Shown in pieces: positions 1-26,800 of a stretch of DNA of 64,000 nucleotides. This DNA is from Stichopus chloronotus (lineage: Eukaryota > Echinodermata > Holothuroidea > Aspidochirotida > Stichopodidae). Made by a program: the position numbers and the translations under genes. The stretch spans positions 1,488,001-1,552,000 of the forward strand of contig CM037835.1 of assembly GCA_021234535.1 (NCBI GenBank), in the 5' to 3' direction. The notes below the pieces were generated by a model. It was not told the DNA's origin. It worked only from the letters and a program-made list of their open reading frames with translations, and made no database searches. Each line of letters opens with the position of its first letter. Position 1 is the stretch's first letter.

Positions 1-1370
1 GACCTATGACGTACGTACAGTAGGCTGACTGCATAGTACACATGTACAATGCATAATGGCATATATATCACATGCATAAGAGGAAGTTGGTGGTTTCAGA
101 ACTTGGTGGCTTAATTTGGAGGGTGGAATGGTGAATACAGTGCCTGGGAAAGGCGATTTCCAGCGATCTAGGAGGGTAGTTTTGGCCAAAATTTTCTTAG
201 TATGCTTCGCGCCAACCGATAGTGGCGCTTCGCTTAGATAGTACTGGCTGTGCAACTCTCTTGATCTTTATTAAAATCCCCCGGGCGCATATTGCAAACT
301 TTCCAATCTGGTGGACAAGTAAGCCATAAAAATGGTCAAATCCATTTTAATGGTCAAACCCATGATTAAAAAGTTGTAACAAGAGGGCTGCAATTTGCAA
401 AGAGAACGAACTATCTCTCCTGTGTAACTGCAGCACCATAACATTGACTATAATTATGTGTAATTTGGTAATTCCGATGAAGTAAACAGTGTTCCAGCTG
501 TCTTGTAATGTTACAGTAGTTGTATTTGTAGTCATTACAACAAACACTGTACACTGTACAGTATGGTAGTCAAACTCTTGTACTTAGGCCTATGTACTAT
601 ACTACATAAATACTGCACATGTACAACTACAAAGAATGAAAGATCATGTTATGATGTAGGCCTAGCCTGAGACCTTATCAGCCTCAGACCTTATCAGGCT
701 TATTCCGTTCTGTAATTTGTAAGGTTCTACAGGTGCACATACTGTACAGTAACTGTAACAGTACAATTGTGGGCCTACAGTACAGTGTATCAATTTAATG
801 CTATTGCATGGTGCGAAGTTTACGACAGAAACAGCAACCGAAAATGACTAATAAGCGGTTACCCTGGGCATGAATTTGTGCTGCTTCTTCAACCAAAGAC
901 GCCATCTTTATGAAACGGTCTGCTTTTATTGCACGAAACTAAAGTAACATGACTGAGGAGCTTAGCTCATTCGAGAGATTTTCGATGTGACCCGTTACAG
1001 TACACCTTACTTCTACCTCTGTCATTTCTGCAGCCAGAGAACATGCACTGTCGCAAGAAGTAGTTCAGCGAAACATCATAAACAATAAGTCACAGGCCGA
1101 CCTTCGAGGTACCGAGGCCGTCAGGCTAAATTGAATTTGAAAAGAAACTTGGAGCTCCTCAGAACAATTGAATGCATGGAGGTTCGAAATGGGTTGGACA
1201 TAAAATCCATGAAAGCAACCAAAATATATCAATGAATTATAGAATGACTTAGAAAATTCCAAGCAATTCGAATCGGATGTTTTTCATCGTGTGACTGCTG
1301 GTCATCATATATGCCTAACACTTTCAACAGTATACGCCCATAAGTTTAGGTCTACACCTTGACTGGTAGT
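1..1370. other. intergenic, nothing recognised
   Basis: No exon with plausible splice sites or recognisable protein similarity was seen on either strand. The stretch is AT-rich and unusually full of ACTGTA/TACAGT words, for example around 545-565 and 740-785. Confidence 0.5.
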
Positions 1371-1429
1371 ACTAGTGGTAAGTGGCATAACTAGTGGTAA
1401 GTGGCATACTAGTGGTAAGTGGCATAACT
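1371..1429. repeat. three-copy short tandem repeat, about 19-20 bp
   Basis: The word ACTAGTGGTAAGTGGCATA occurs three times back to back with a one-base length difference. It is a small minisatellite next to the LINE fragment; no function is implied. Confidence 0.85.
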
Positions 1430-1561
1430 TTAATTTGGCTAGGTCCAAATACTGGCTTCTAAATTAGTACTCTGACTTTAAATATCATGTATGCAGTTCT
1501 ACATTTTTAATGTCATGAAAATGAAAACTAGTTCTCCTATTACTGTTACATTTTGTTTAGG

Positions 1562-2592
1562 CAATTTGTAATTCAATTTATTAACATTTGAAAAGAGGGT
1601 AAGACTCGGTTAGCAAAGAATGCTAATCTCCCCCGAGGCCCTCGTGTAAAATGACATGAAAGTACAGAGAAAAAAATACAAAAGAGTAAAACAATGAAGA
1701 CAAGGTAAAATGTACAAGCAAGAGAATGCATAAACACATGGACCAGAATAAAGCAGAAATATAAAACAAAATAAAGGAGTAAATTAAATGTGAATAGAAA
1801 GTTGAAAAATTAAGCACAGATGAGTAACACAGATAAGAACATAAATTTTTAAAGCAGGATTAAAGAATGAAACAGTTAACATGTGATAATAAATTAAAAT
1901 CATTTGATTCACTGAAATCATGAGACTACGTTGTAGATTTGTGGCTGTGAAGTTGATTTTTAAAAACATTCAGAGATTTAACATTTCTTAGCTCCATGGG
2001 CAGTTCATTCCATTCTTTAGCGGCTAAATATGAAAACTTTTTTCTGTGATGGTCAGTTTTTCCGCCGGAAAGATATAATTTATTTTCTGTAGTTGATCGT
2101 AAAGAATGAGAATGGACATTTCTATTAAAAGTAAACATTTCTTCCATGTATGAAGGAGCAAGTTCATTAAGCGATTTATAAACCATTACCAGTCTTTTCT
2201 TATGGATTCGCATGTCAAGGCCGTCCACGTTTAATGCATTAAACATATCATGTGACCTTTGATCGTAACCAGCATTTAAAATGATTCTTGCAGCTGTTTT
2301 TTGTAATCGTATAAGTCTTTGGAGATCACTTTCACTACATGTACCCCATACGATACTACAATAGTCTAAAATTGGTAAAATGTAGCCATTATAAAACATA
2401 AAACTGGTTTCTAAATCAATAAAAGGTTGAATTCGTCTTAGCAAAGCTATCCTCTGGCTTACCGTTTTAGAGATAAAATCAATTTGCATTTTCCATGTTA
2501 AGTTACTATCAATTCTGACCCCTAGTAACTTTTCACAATCTACATTAAGCAAAGTGGTGCCTGCAATCTTAACATGAAGTGTATTATCATTT
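1562..2592 (-). mobile_element. 5'-truncated non-LTR retrotransposon (CR1/L2-like), RT C-terminus plus 3' end
   Basis: On the minus strand an open frame from about 2591 to 1926 encodes the part of a LINE reverse transcriptase that follows the catalytic palm. It shows KLLGVRID, then W at the thumb start, YILPILDYCSIVWG, LQRLIRLQKTAARII, and a C-terminal AAKEWNELP. These are hallmarks of the CR1/L2/Rex1/jockey group. An in-frame stop just above 2592 and loss of similarity there mark 5' truncation, the usual result of incomplete reverse transcription. Downstream on the minus strand, 1925 to about 1562 is the 3' UTR; it ends in a GGCCTCGGGGGAGATTAGC-type block, an AATAAA-like word and a short ATTGAATTACAAATTG tail. 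The remaining frame is intact over about 208 codons, so the copy is fairly young. The catalytic FxDD region is absent, so it cannot move on its own. Confidence 0.88.
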
Positions 2593-4229
2593 CAATCACT
2601 GTAGCATGGGCCTACACTGTGCCACCATTGGGTAAATATATGCATTCAGCTAAATGAGACAGTCAAGAGAATACATAACTTTTTTTTTTTGGTGATCCGT
2701 AGCTATGCCCTTGCAGAGCCTTGCAAAGGCGATTTTCAGCCATTCAGGATATACCTTTATGATCATCTGAAAATTTTTAATACGAGCAGTGCCAATTCCA
2801 TGGTGATCGGATGCTCCAGCTAGCCTACAGTAGTCTTCCACAAATTTTGTTATTACTTTTCTTACAAATGTTTTTATTATCACACCTAAGGCTTACTGTA
2901 AAAAAAGCACTAGTTTCTTGTCCTTTACTTTTCAAAAAAATTGGGTGTGGGACCCTTTTTTTTATCCAAACTTGCCCCATCACTGTATCAGTGAGCGCTA
3001 TGTTGCAAAGACATTGCTAAAGACTTGGAGAGAAGATTTCCGTGGTCAGGACATGACATTTTTGGTTAGAAATCCCACTTCTGATACAGTAGGAAAAAAA
3101 AGAATATCGTGCGGGAAGAAAAATGAATGCAGGGGGGGACAAGAAACTATTTTTTTCTTCACTTTTACTTGGCGTAACTTGACTATTGGTAGCCTATGCT
3201 CGATGTTTCCAATGAATATGTGGATTACCTGTCTCAGCTTTTTGCATCCTGCTGCAGTGGACCATCTAAGTTATTCCACTAGCCAAGTAAACAAGACAAC
3301 TGCTGAATCCCTGAGGAACAAATTTTGTGTAACAATCAAGCTCCATTTTTAAAGGGAAATAGGGTATTTGTTAAGAATAGACATCCATATTTTTGAAAAC
3401 AATGTTTGTGGATGCAGAATGATAGATAATTCAAAATAAGGCAGTACAGTAGCCTTCTCTTCAAAAAACAAGCTCCTCACAGATAGAAATTCAGTTATTT
3501 GTTGCTCAACACTAATTTGTTCACTCAAACTTTTCAAAATTCGAATGATGCATCTCCTGTTACTCATCATATGCTGTTACTCATCACATGCATAATGTTT
3601 TGAGAGGATGAAGCTTTGGTAGATGTTTATTGATGAGACTGAATGGTTTAACAATGATTACTGCTATTTTCTTTAGTATGTCATGTTGGTATGTTCTAAA
3701 TGCCCTATTTCCCTTTAACATCATCATCTGTAAAAATTGCAGAAACCTCAAAGGTAGATTAAGTCAAAATAGTCATAGCTTTTTAGAAATATGTTTAGTT
3801 TGCTAGACTGTAATATTGTGCAAGGAGGAGAGTAGTAAGAAACACTTTAAGGTAAATTTGGTCTTAGTGAGGTCTGAGGACAGTTGTTTATTACAGGAGT
3901 TATATAAAAGAGGGATGTACACACTGCCAAATGCTGTATTTCTGCACGGTGGCAAAACATAAAGTTATCAAAGTTTAGCTTTGTTAGGAGCTCCTTGATA
4001 GAGTTACACAAGAAAAAAAGCCTCTTGGCATTACAGTATCGCAAGAATTATACTGTACATTTATAAAACCAAGTAAAGAGCAAATCAACACAAAAATGTT
4101 CTTTACATCCATTGTTACCACGAAAGTTTTCAAAAAATCGCTTCTTCATCGTTAGGTGCAGAAATACTGTATGTTAGTTTGAAAATTCTTAGTCCATGAA
4201 TAGAAAGAAAAAACAAATACATCTACTGT
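2593..4229. other. intergenic, no gene recognised
   Basis: A 144-codon plus-strand open frame at 2918-3352 has no domain, no supporting splice sites and low-complexity flanks; I do not call it a gene. Nothing else was recognised. Confidence 0.4.
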
Positions 4230-4690
4230 AAATACAGAAAGCATAATGCAAGATCCATGGTGATGTAATTGTGTGTTGAGGGAAGGTTTGTGCTTCTTTA
4301 TGAACGAAGCTTCTGTCACTTTTATTTCAAATCTGTTGCTACCATAGTGTGGAGAAATTACTGCTGTCAGAGAACCTGCATTCTTTACAGTTGAGTGTGT
4401 AGTCATGGATGACTGATTTGCCCGATAGATGCTCTCTAATCCTGATAGACAACTGTCGTTTGGTCTTACCAATGTAAGATATTCTTATCACAAGAACTTT
4501 CAAAAAGATAAATAACATTCGCCTTCAAGCTGTTTGGGGTGAGATCTTTCAATGAGAAGTACAGTAACTAAGTTGCAGGTTTTAAATACAATATGGCATT
4601 TCTTGTTAATATTCTTAAATCTGCTAAGCAGGGACTTTCGTAAGATTAGAGATGGGTCGCCAGTAAAAGGTATACTTATTACCTAAGCAA
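4230..4690 (-). mobile_element. Penelope-like element fragment, GIY-YIG endonuclease end, frameshifted
   Basis: Reading the minus strand from about 4690 down gives, in successive frames, an IPFTGDPSLILRKSLLSRF stretch like the region linking RT and endonuclease in Penelope-like retroelements. Next come a NVIYLFESSC segment, SYIGKTKRQLSIRIREHL (the GIY-YIG core with its conserved Arg and the following EHL), NCKECRFSDSSNF, and finally FEIKVTEASFIKKHKPSLN, the conserved end of the nuclease domain with its metal-binding Glu. At least two frameshifts break it up, so it is a dead copy. The RT portion is missing here; a related RT piece lies at 44.2-45.3 kb. An alternative is another GIY-YIG-bearing element, but the linker sequence favours Penelope. 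Confidence 0.8.
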
Positions 4691-4894
4691 AATCTTTGTC
4701 ATTAACCTTCACTGTGTTCTTACAGTAGTATTCTTGACAAACACCAACTACAGTAACTAAGACTTGATTTGGATGTATACTTGTCCAGTTGACCCCACTT
4801 ATATTCTGATGGTTCTATCAAATTTTGCGACGTTGAATCCCTTTTGAAGGGCCACATCTCCTGGACTGAGGTTCCGATTTTGCTTAATTTTTTA
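4691..4894. other. spacer between PLE fragment and AGGTCA element
   Basis: No recognised feature. Confidence 0.4.
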
Positions 4895-6535
4895 TTCCTT
4901 GCTGCAGGCAAAAGGAATCTATGCAGACCTGATGTCGTGTGTGGGTGTGGGTGCGTGCGTGCGTGTGTGACGCTTCTTGTAAACACGTACTATATCACAA
5001 GAAGGGTAACCATGACTGATCTCATACTTCCTGTGTGGGTTGGTCATAGTAAGACCCCTATTGTTTTTGGTGGAGGTCAAAGGTCATCTGAGGTCACCAG
5101 AGGGCAAAATGTGAAAACCTTGAAAACATGATATCTCGAGAACGGTAACTGTGACTGATGTCATACTTAATGAGTGGGTTGGTCATAGTAAGTAGATGAT
5201 CTCTATTCTTTTTGGTGGAGGTCAAAGGTCATTTGAGGTCACCAGAGGTCAAACTGTGAAAATCTTGTTAGCCCAATATCTCCAGAACAGTAACTGTGAC
5301 TTATGTCAAACTAAGTGTATGGGTTGTTCGTATTAAACAGATCATACCTATTGTTTTTGGTAGAGGTCAAATGTCATTTGAGGTCACCAGAGGTCAAACT
5401 GTAAAAATTTTTTAAACACAATATCTCCAGAACAGTAACTGTGACTGGTGTTATACTTGGTGTGTGGGTTGGTCATATTAAGTAGATGACCCATGTTGTT
5501 TTTTGTGGAGATCAAAGGTCATTTGAGGTCACCAGAGGTCAAACTGTAAAAACCTTGTAAACGCAATATCTTCAGAAGAGTAACTGTGACTGATGTCATA
5601 CTTAGTGTGTTGGTTGTTCATATTAATTGGATGATTCTTTTTCTTTTTGGTCAAGGTCAAAGGTCATTTGAGGTCATCAGAGGTCAAATTGTGAAAACCT
5701 TTTAAACACAGTATCTCCAGAAGGGTAATTGTGACTGATGTCATACTTAGTGTGTGGACTGTATATAGTCAGTAGAATACTCCTTTTGATTTTGGTGGAA
5801 GTCAAAGGTCATGTGAGGTCACCAAAGGTCAAACTGTGAAAACCTTGTAAACACATTATCTCCAAGAGGGTAACTGTGACTGATGTCATACTTAGTGTGT
5901 TGCTTGGTCATGCTAATTAGATGATCCCTATCATCTTTGGTGAGGGGCAAAGGTCGTTTGAGGTCACCAGAGGTCAGACTGTAAAAACTTGAAAACACAA
6001 TATCTCCAGAAGAGTGATGTAATACTTGGTGTGTGGCTTGGTAATAATGAGCAGAAGATCTCTAATGTTTTGATTGAGGTCAAGGGTCATCTGAGGTCAC
6101 CAGAGGTCAAACTGTAAAAATGTGTAAACACAATATCTCCAGGAGACTAACCTTGACTGATGTCTTGCTTGATGTGTAGATTGCATATACTAAGTAGAAG
6201 ACTTCTTTTGTTTGTGGTGGAGGTCAAAGGTCATTTGAGGTCACCCGAGGTCAAACCTTGCTAACACATTAACTTCAGATGGGTAATGTTGGCTGATGTC
6301 ATACTTGATGTGTGGGTTGGCCATACTGGGTACAGTACTGTAGGTGATCTCCATTGCTTTTGGTGGACTTCAGATGTCACGGTGATTTCATGTCACCAAA
6401 ATAAAGGTCATTTTGGGTTAAAGGCTTGTGGTGTATCAAGAAAAAAAACTGCAGTTGATCTTATACTTGTCATGTGGATAATTCATGTTTGTTATAATAT
6501 AACCATGTAGCAAGGAATCACAAAGCCTTTTGCCT
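4895..6535 (+). repeat. dispersed element with about ten 145-bp tandem units carrying AGGTCA half-sites
   Basis: After a GT-rich leader (about 4935-4970), units repeat with cores at 5074, 5219, 5364, 5509, 5654, 5800, 5944, 6077 and 6221, so the period is close to 145 bp (one unit is about 133). Each core reads AGGTCA-A-AGGTCA-TTTG-AGGTCA-CCAG-AGGTCA with variants. It is followed by a conserved stretch (CTTGTAAACACAATATCTCC, then AACTGTGACTGATGTCATAC). A degenerate last unit runs into a 3' end with GTCATGTGGATAATTCATG and AATCACAAAGCCTTTTG. Leader and 3' end recur in reverse at 27.1-28.0 kb, and the leader again at 34.7 kb, so this is a mobile or formerly mobile repeat with internal tandem repeats rather than a simple satellite. 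Confidence 0.85.
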
Positions 6536-6885
6536 TTGTGGTTGTATTTTTCGATTTGGCCATTTAGTTTCTCTAAACAACAATTTTCATCAAAATCTGA
6601 GATGTACAGTACAGTAGGTGCATTTACCATTGGGTGATTTGACATGGCTCAATCCTAAAGTAAATTCCTCTTTTCTCACTTACAGAAATTACTATACAGA
6701 AAGGGTGCAACCATAAATTGTAGCACTGCACATATACAGTGCATTAAGAGGTGCAGTACGTTTTGTGTGAACTGTTCAATACTTTGCCAAGTCCATGAAC
6801 TCTGCGAGCCAGTGCACAGGATTAAAAACACTGTTATGCAGCCAGTGTGAATATAGCTTCTAATTAACTCAGCTGCATCTCCAAA

Positions 6886-22968
<16,083 letters not shown>

Positions 22969-22984
22969 AGAGTTGTCTTACGAA

Positions 22985-22990
22985 AATAAA
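22985..22990 (+). terminator. poly(A) signal AATAAA of the Rieske-DUF455 gene
   Basis: First AATAAA after the TGA, starting 16 bp beyond it; a very short 3' UTR if used. Confidence 0.55.
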
Positions 22991-23046
22991 ACCAAACACA
23001 ACTTCAGCCATTGCAAATTTATCCAGAGGAAAGATCATGGATTTGC

Positions 23047-23052
23047 TTTATT
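23047..23052 (-). terminator. poly(A) signal (AATAAA on minus strand) of GPATCH4
   Basis: The only minus-strand AATAAA I found between the GPATCH4 stop and the neighbouring gene, giving a 3' UTR of about 400-430 bases. Confidence 0.5.
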
Positions 23053-23454
23053 TACGGCAAACAGGGACTGGGACTACCATAACATTACCTTGTAGTCTGT
23101 AGTCTGTAGTCAATTGTGGCACTTGTTTTGTTAATAGTTTTACATTACTTGTACTTATCACAAAAGTATCTTGTCGAAGATTACTTACAGCAATGAATTG
23201 GTGATGTCATGCTACCTGTTTTCTGTTTTTGAATTCTAATTTGATGTTGTACCAAGTTTGTTGCTTCTATGTTAGCTGACTGGATTTATCAGACTGGAGT
23301 AAGTTTGCTTTCAGCATTATGTAGCAAATAGAGAACTTTTCAGCTCAACACTATAATAGAGACAGACACATATCACCTTTCCAATGTGCAATATATTTGT
23401 ATGTTTCATTGGGGCATGAGAAAATGCTTTAAATAAAACAAAATCATTCAAATA

Positions 23455-23863
23455 TCACATGATTGTTTTCTTTCTTTTGTCCTTTTTCCGTTTCTTCTTC
23501 CTTCTATGGCAACTTCCATTAGAGCCAATATCCACCTGATCATCTACAGTTTCTATTACTGAATCATTCTCAAGCCTCTTGGCTTGGTTATCTTTTCTAC
23601 ATTCTGAATTTTTGTTTTGTGACTGTTTTAACTTAAGCTCCTTCTTGCTCAGTTCTTTTTCAATCTCTTTATTTGTACTTCCATTGCTAGTTGATTCCAA
23701 TGTTAGGATTTCATGGTCAGCAGATGTTCTGTCTGCTAGCTCTGTTCTCATCCTTTGTCTTTTTCTTTTTGGTACTGCTGAAGGTTCACTGTTAATCCTT
23801 CCACTTTCCTGTGCCTCCAGTCGCTTCAACTTCCCACTAGCAGTAAGACCATGTCTTGCACCC
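23455..23863 (-). CDS. GPATCH4: GPATCH4 exon 6 with stop
   Basis: Starts after TTTTCTGTAG. GARHGLTASGKLKRLEAQE finishes the conserved motif; the remainder is charged, low-complexity and basic, ending RRKKKRKKDKRKKTIM and TGA. Confidence 0.93.
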
Positions 23864-26800
23864 CTACAGAAAAGAGAAAAATTTGACATCAACAGCACTA
23901 TAGCAGATCTCATGATGCAGCCCCCCACCAAAAAAAAAAAATAAAAAATTCTAGTTCCTTTCCCCTTTTAACATTTCACCCCAACTGTATGAGAGTTGTG
24001 CCATCATTCTCCCTTCTGCGATAGGGTTGCACCCGCCCAAAGATTCCTATGTTTTCTTGACGTAACTGAAGGTACCTTTTTATGGGTTTCTAAAGAAGAA
24101 ATACATGCCAATATGCTGCAGTTTGCTCTCCACTATGAAAAGAGAAAACAAAGACATATATGTAGCACACTTACAGCATAATCAGAAGAATGTATTTAGT
24201 CTAACAGATGGATGAATAATGGATGGATGAATAATGGATGGATGAATAATGGATGGATGAATAATGGAGGCATCTCTCACAAAAACAAGGTAAGGTCTGG
24301 CCTGGGAACAATTCTACAGTTTGCATGTTCAATATATAATTGTGGAGGGTGCTGATATTGCCTTTTCTGCCTCCCTAATTTACCTCAAGTTCTGTACTGT
24401 AGCTCTGCCTGATCATTACCCCTTGTCTTGCAGAGAATACATATATTCCTGACTGCAGTTCCAAAATGCTGGTACATTGACGACAACCATGAAACCAGTT
24501 ACAGGAAGTTAAAATATCAATTTAACCTCGAATCACTTGTAAGGGATTCCATAAGAATATAAATAGTCAATTACCTTGGTTTGCTACTTAATTGCAAATT
24601 TAACCCACGATTGAAGGGGTTCTCTCATGGAAAAGGTTTCACTGCAGGCATTTAAATAACCCCCCATGTCAATATCCTGTTCCTAACTTAAGTGATTGCT
24701 GTTTGAAGAAAGACTTCTCTGATTGAGAAAGATTTCCAAGGACACTAAAATTCTGAATGAAAAAGTGACAAATTATTGCAAAAAGTCTTTGTTTTCCTTT
24801 GAAATTTAAGTCTTCATTTAACGTCGATAACTGACGCTAGCAACAATTTTGATTGGGGATATATTGTGGATCTAGATTTACCTTAAAATATTGTGGAAAT
24901 ATATGTCACATAACGTCATTCCAGCTATTGTAATTTGTTTCTTTCAAGACAGTCAAGATTATAAAGGAATACAATGAATATTCAAGCAGTGCTTCGGTGA
25001 CATCACAAATTACCCATAATGTACCAATATACCACTTCAAAAATAGATATTTCTTTAGAAATTTATAAGTTCCAGATGGAACAAGCTATTGCTTTAACCG
25101 ACAGAGAGACAAAAGTATGAAATATCAATTTTCTTCAGTGGCCAGTCCCTTTAAGAAAAGGACCCTTGGCAGCAATGTTCAAACTTCCATAGTAAATGGC
25201 CTTGAATCCACTTACTATTTGCCCAAGGACAACATCTCTTGGAATCAAGGTTAAATGGTACTAAATCCCTTCACCATCCATTCTTTTTTTTAGTTTCTGG
25301 TGGAATACCTGCTTGTGATAAAATGAGAATTTTGGACTCTGATGTAGTATGTCCCACTAACACACAGGTTTTAATATTTAAAACATGAATAACATTGAAT
25401 TACATGTACATTGAAGCACGGAAAACTTATTGGCATTGGTATCTCAAACAAAAGATCTTTCCTATAAACATACTTATGGGCTGTCCTGCCTTCACAGGCC
25501 TGTAAGAGGATTTCATCTGTCTGGTGCAGCAGCAGATTACCATCATCTTCCTCTTCATCATCCTTCTGTGGGGATTTCTCTATCACTTCTTCCTGTTTCA
25601 CTTCTCCATCTTTTGTGAGGACAGAACTCTTTAAAGACAGAAGAGGACACCATGTAACTCTGATATTCATTGAGTGCATGTTTTGCACATATTAGTGGAT
25701 GTACTTTTAGATTGTTTAGGTTGAGAAGAGAGATACCATTGAGAAGGAGATATATCAGAAACTCCTTCCTTTGAAGTAGCCTACTTTCCGTCAAAATCAC
25801 CTCTTCGCCTACTTTCCGCCAAAATCACCTCTTCGCCTACTTTCCGCCAAAATCACCTCTTCGCCTACTTTCCGTCAAAATCACCTCTTCGCCTACTTTC
25901 TGTCAAAATCACCTCTTCGCCTACTTTCCGTCAAAATCACCTCTTTTGTTTACCACTTACTGTACTGATTCAGAGGAATTAAAGGGTACTAGGACCTTAA
26001 TGTAAAAGGTCCATGTCGTACGTTCCATTGTAAATTACCTATCAAAAAGTTTTTGTCTATAGCTATGACATAGCCAGGCATTATTCCTGAAAATCAGCTT
26101 TCAACTTCTGACATGTTCCAACACCTGTCACAGTACTTAGAAACATTTGATGTTGTGTAACTTTTTGAACATGGATACACCCTCTGCTAACTTGCAAAAG
26201 TTGGCAAAAAGTGATGAAATGCTACATTCAAATATAGTCTAATGGGTTATGACCATTTATGCCATTTGCATATGGCAAAGGTCTATGTCTTATTCTTATA
26301 AACCAGTCTGTCTTGATTCCAAAGAGATAACCAGTTGTTTTAATTTTTGTTGTCTGTCGACTGTCGGCAATGAAGCTAAAATCAAAGCTTTTTGCTGTGC
26401 AATCCTTTTCAAAGATTGTAAGCAGGTGTGAATGAAGATTACTTCTATGTCTCTAGAAGTAAGATACATCACACAAAAGTAAAACAGCACTCTAAGCTGT
26501 TCTCATCCCTTCATGAACTGAAAGTTACCGCGCCGGAGAAAATCAAATAGGATTAGCATAACTTAACCTTCCTGTTGTATCCCCTCAATTACATCTCCCT
26601 GGGTTGAGCTACTGTAGGAATAAATCTCATAATAATCTCCTGGAATTACTGCTAATAGTCAGAGAGTTTAGACTTATACAACAACACTTTACTGTACACT
26701 TGAAAAGACTTAGAAAGTGGAGAGGGAGGAGGGACTGGAGGAGCAGGGTATACTTTTCTTTTATAGAAATGACTTTTGTACTCATTCTTGTCTTTTCACT

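Noticed and set aside
2918..3352. 144-codon plus-strand open frame
   Set aside because: No domain, biased composition from A and T runs, no splice or conservation support; likely chance.
23579..23944. 121-codon plus-strand frame
   Set aside because: Antisense shadow of GPATCH4 exon 6.
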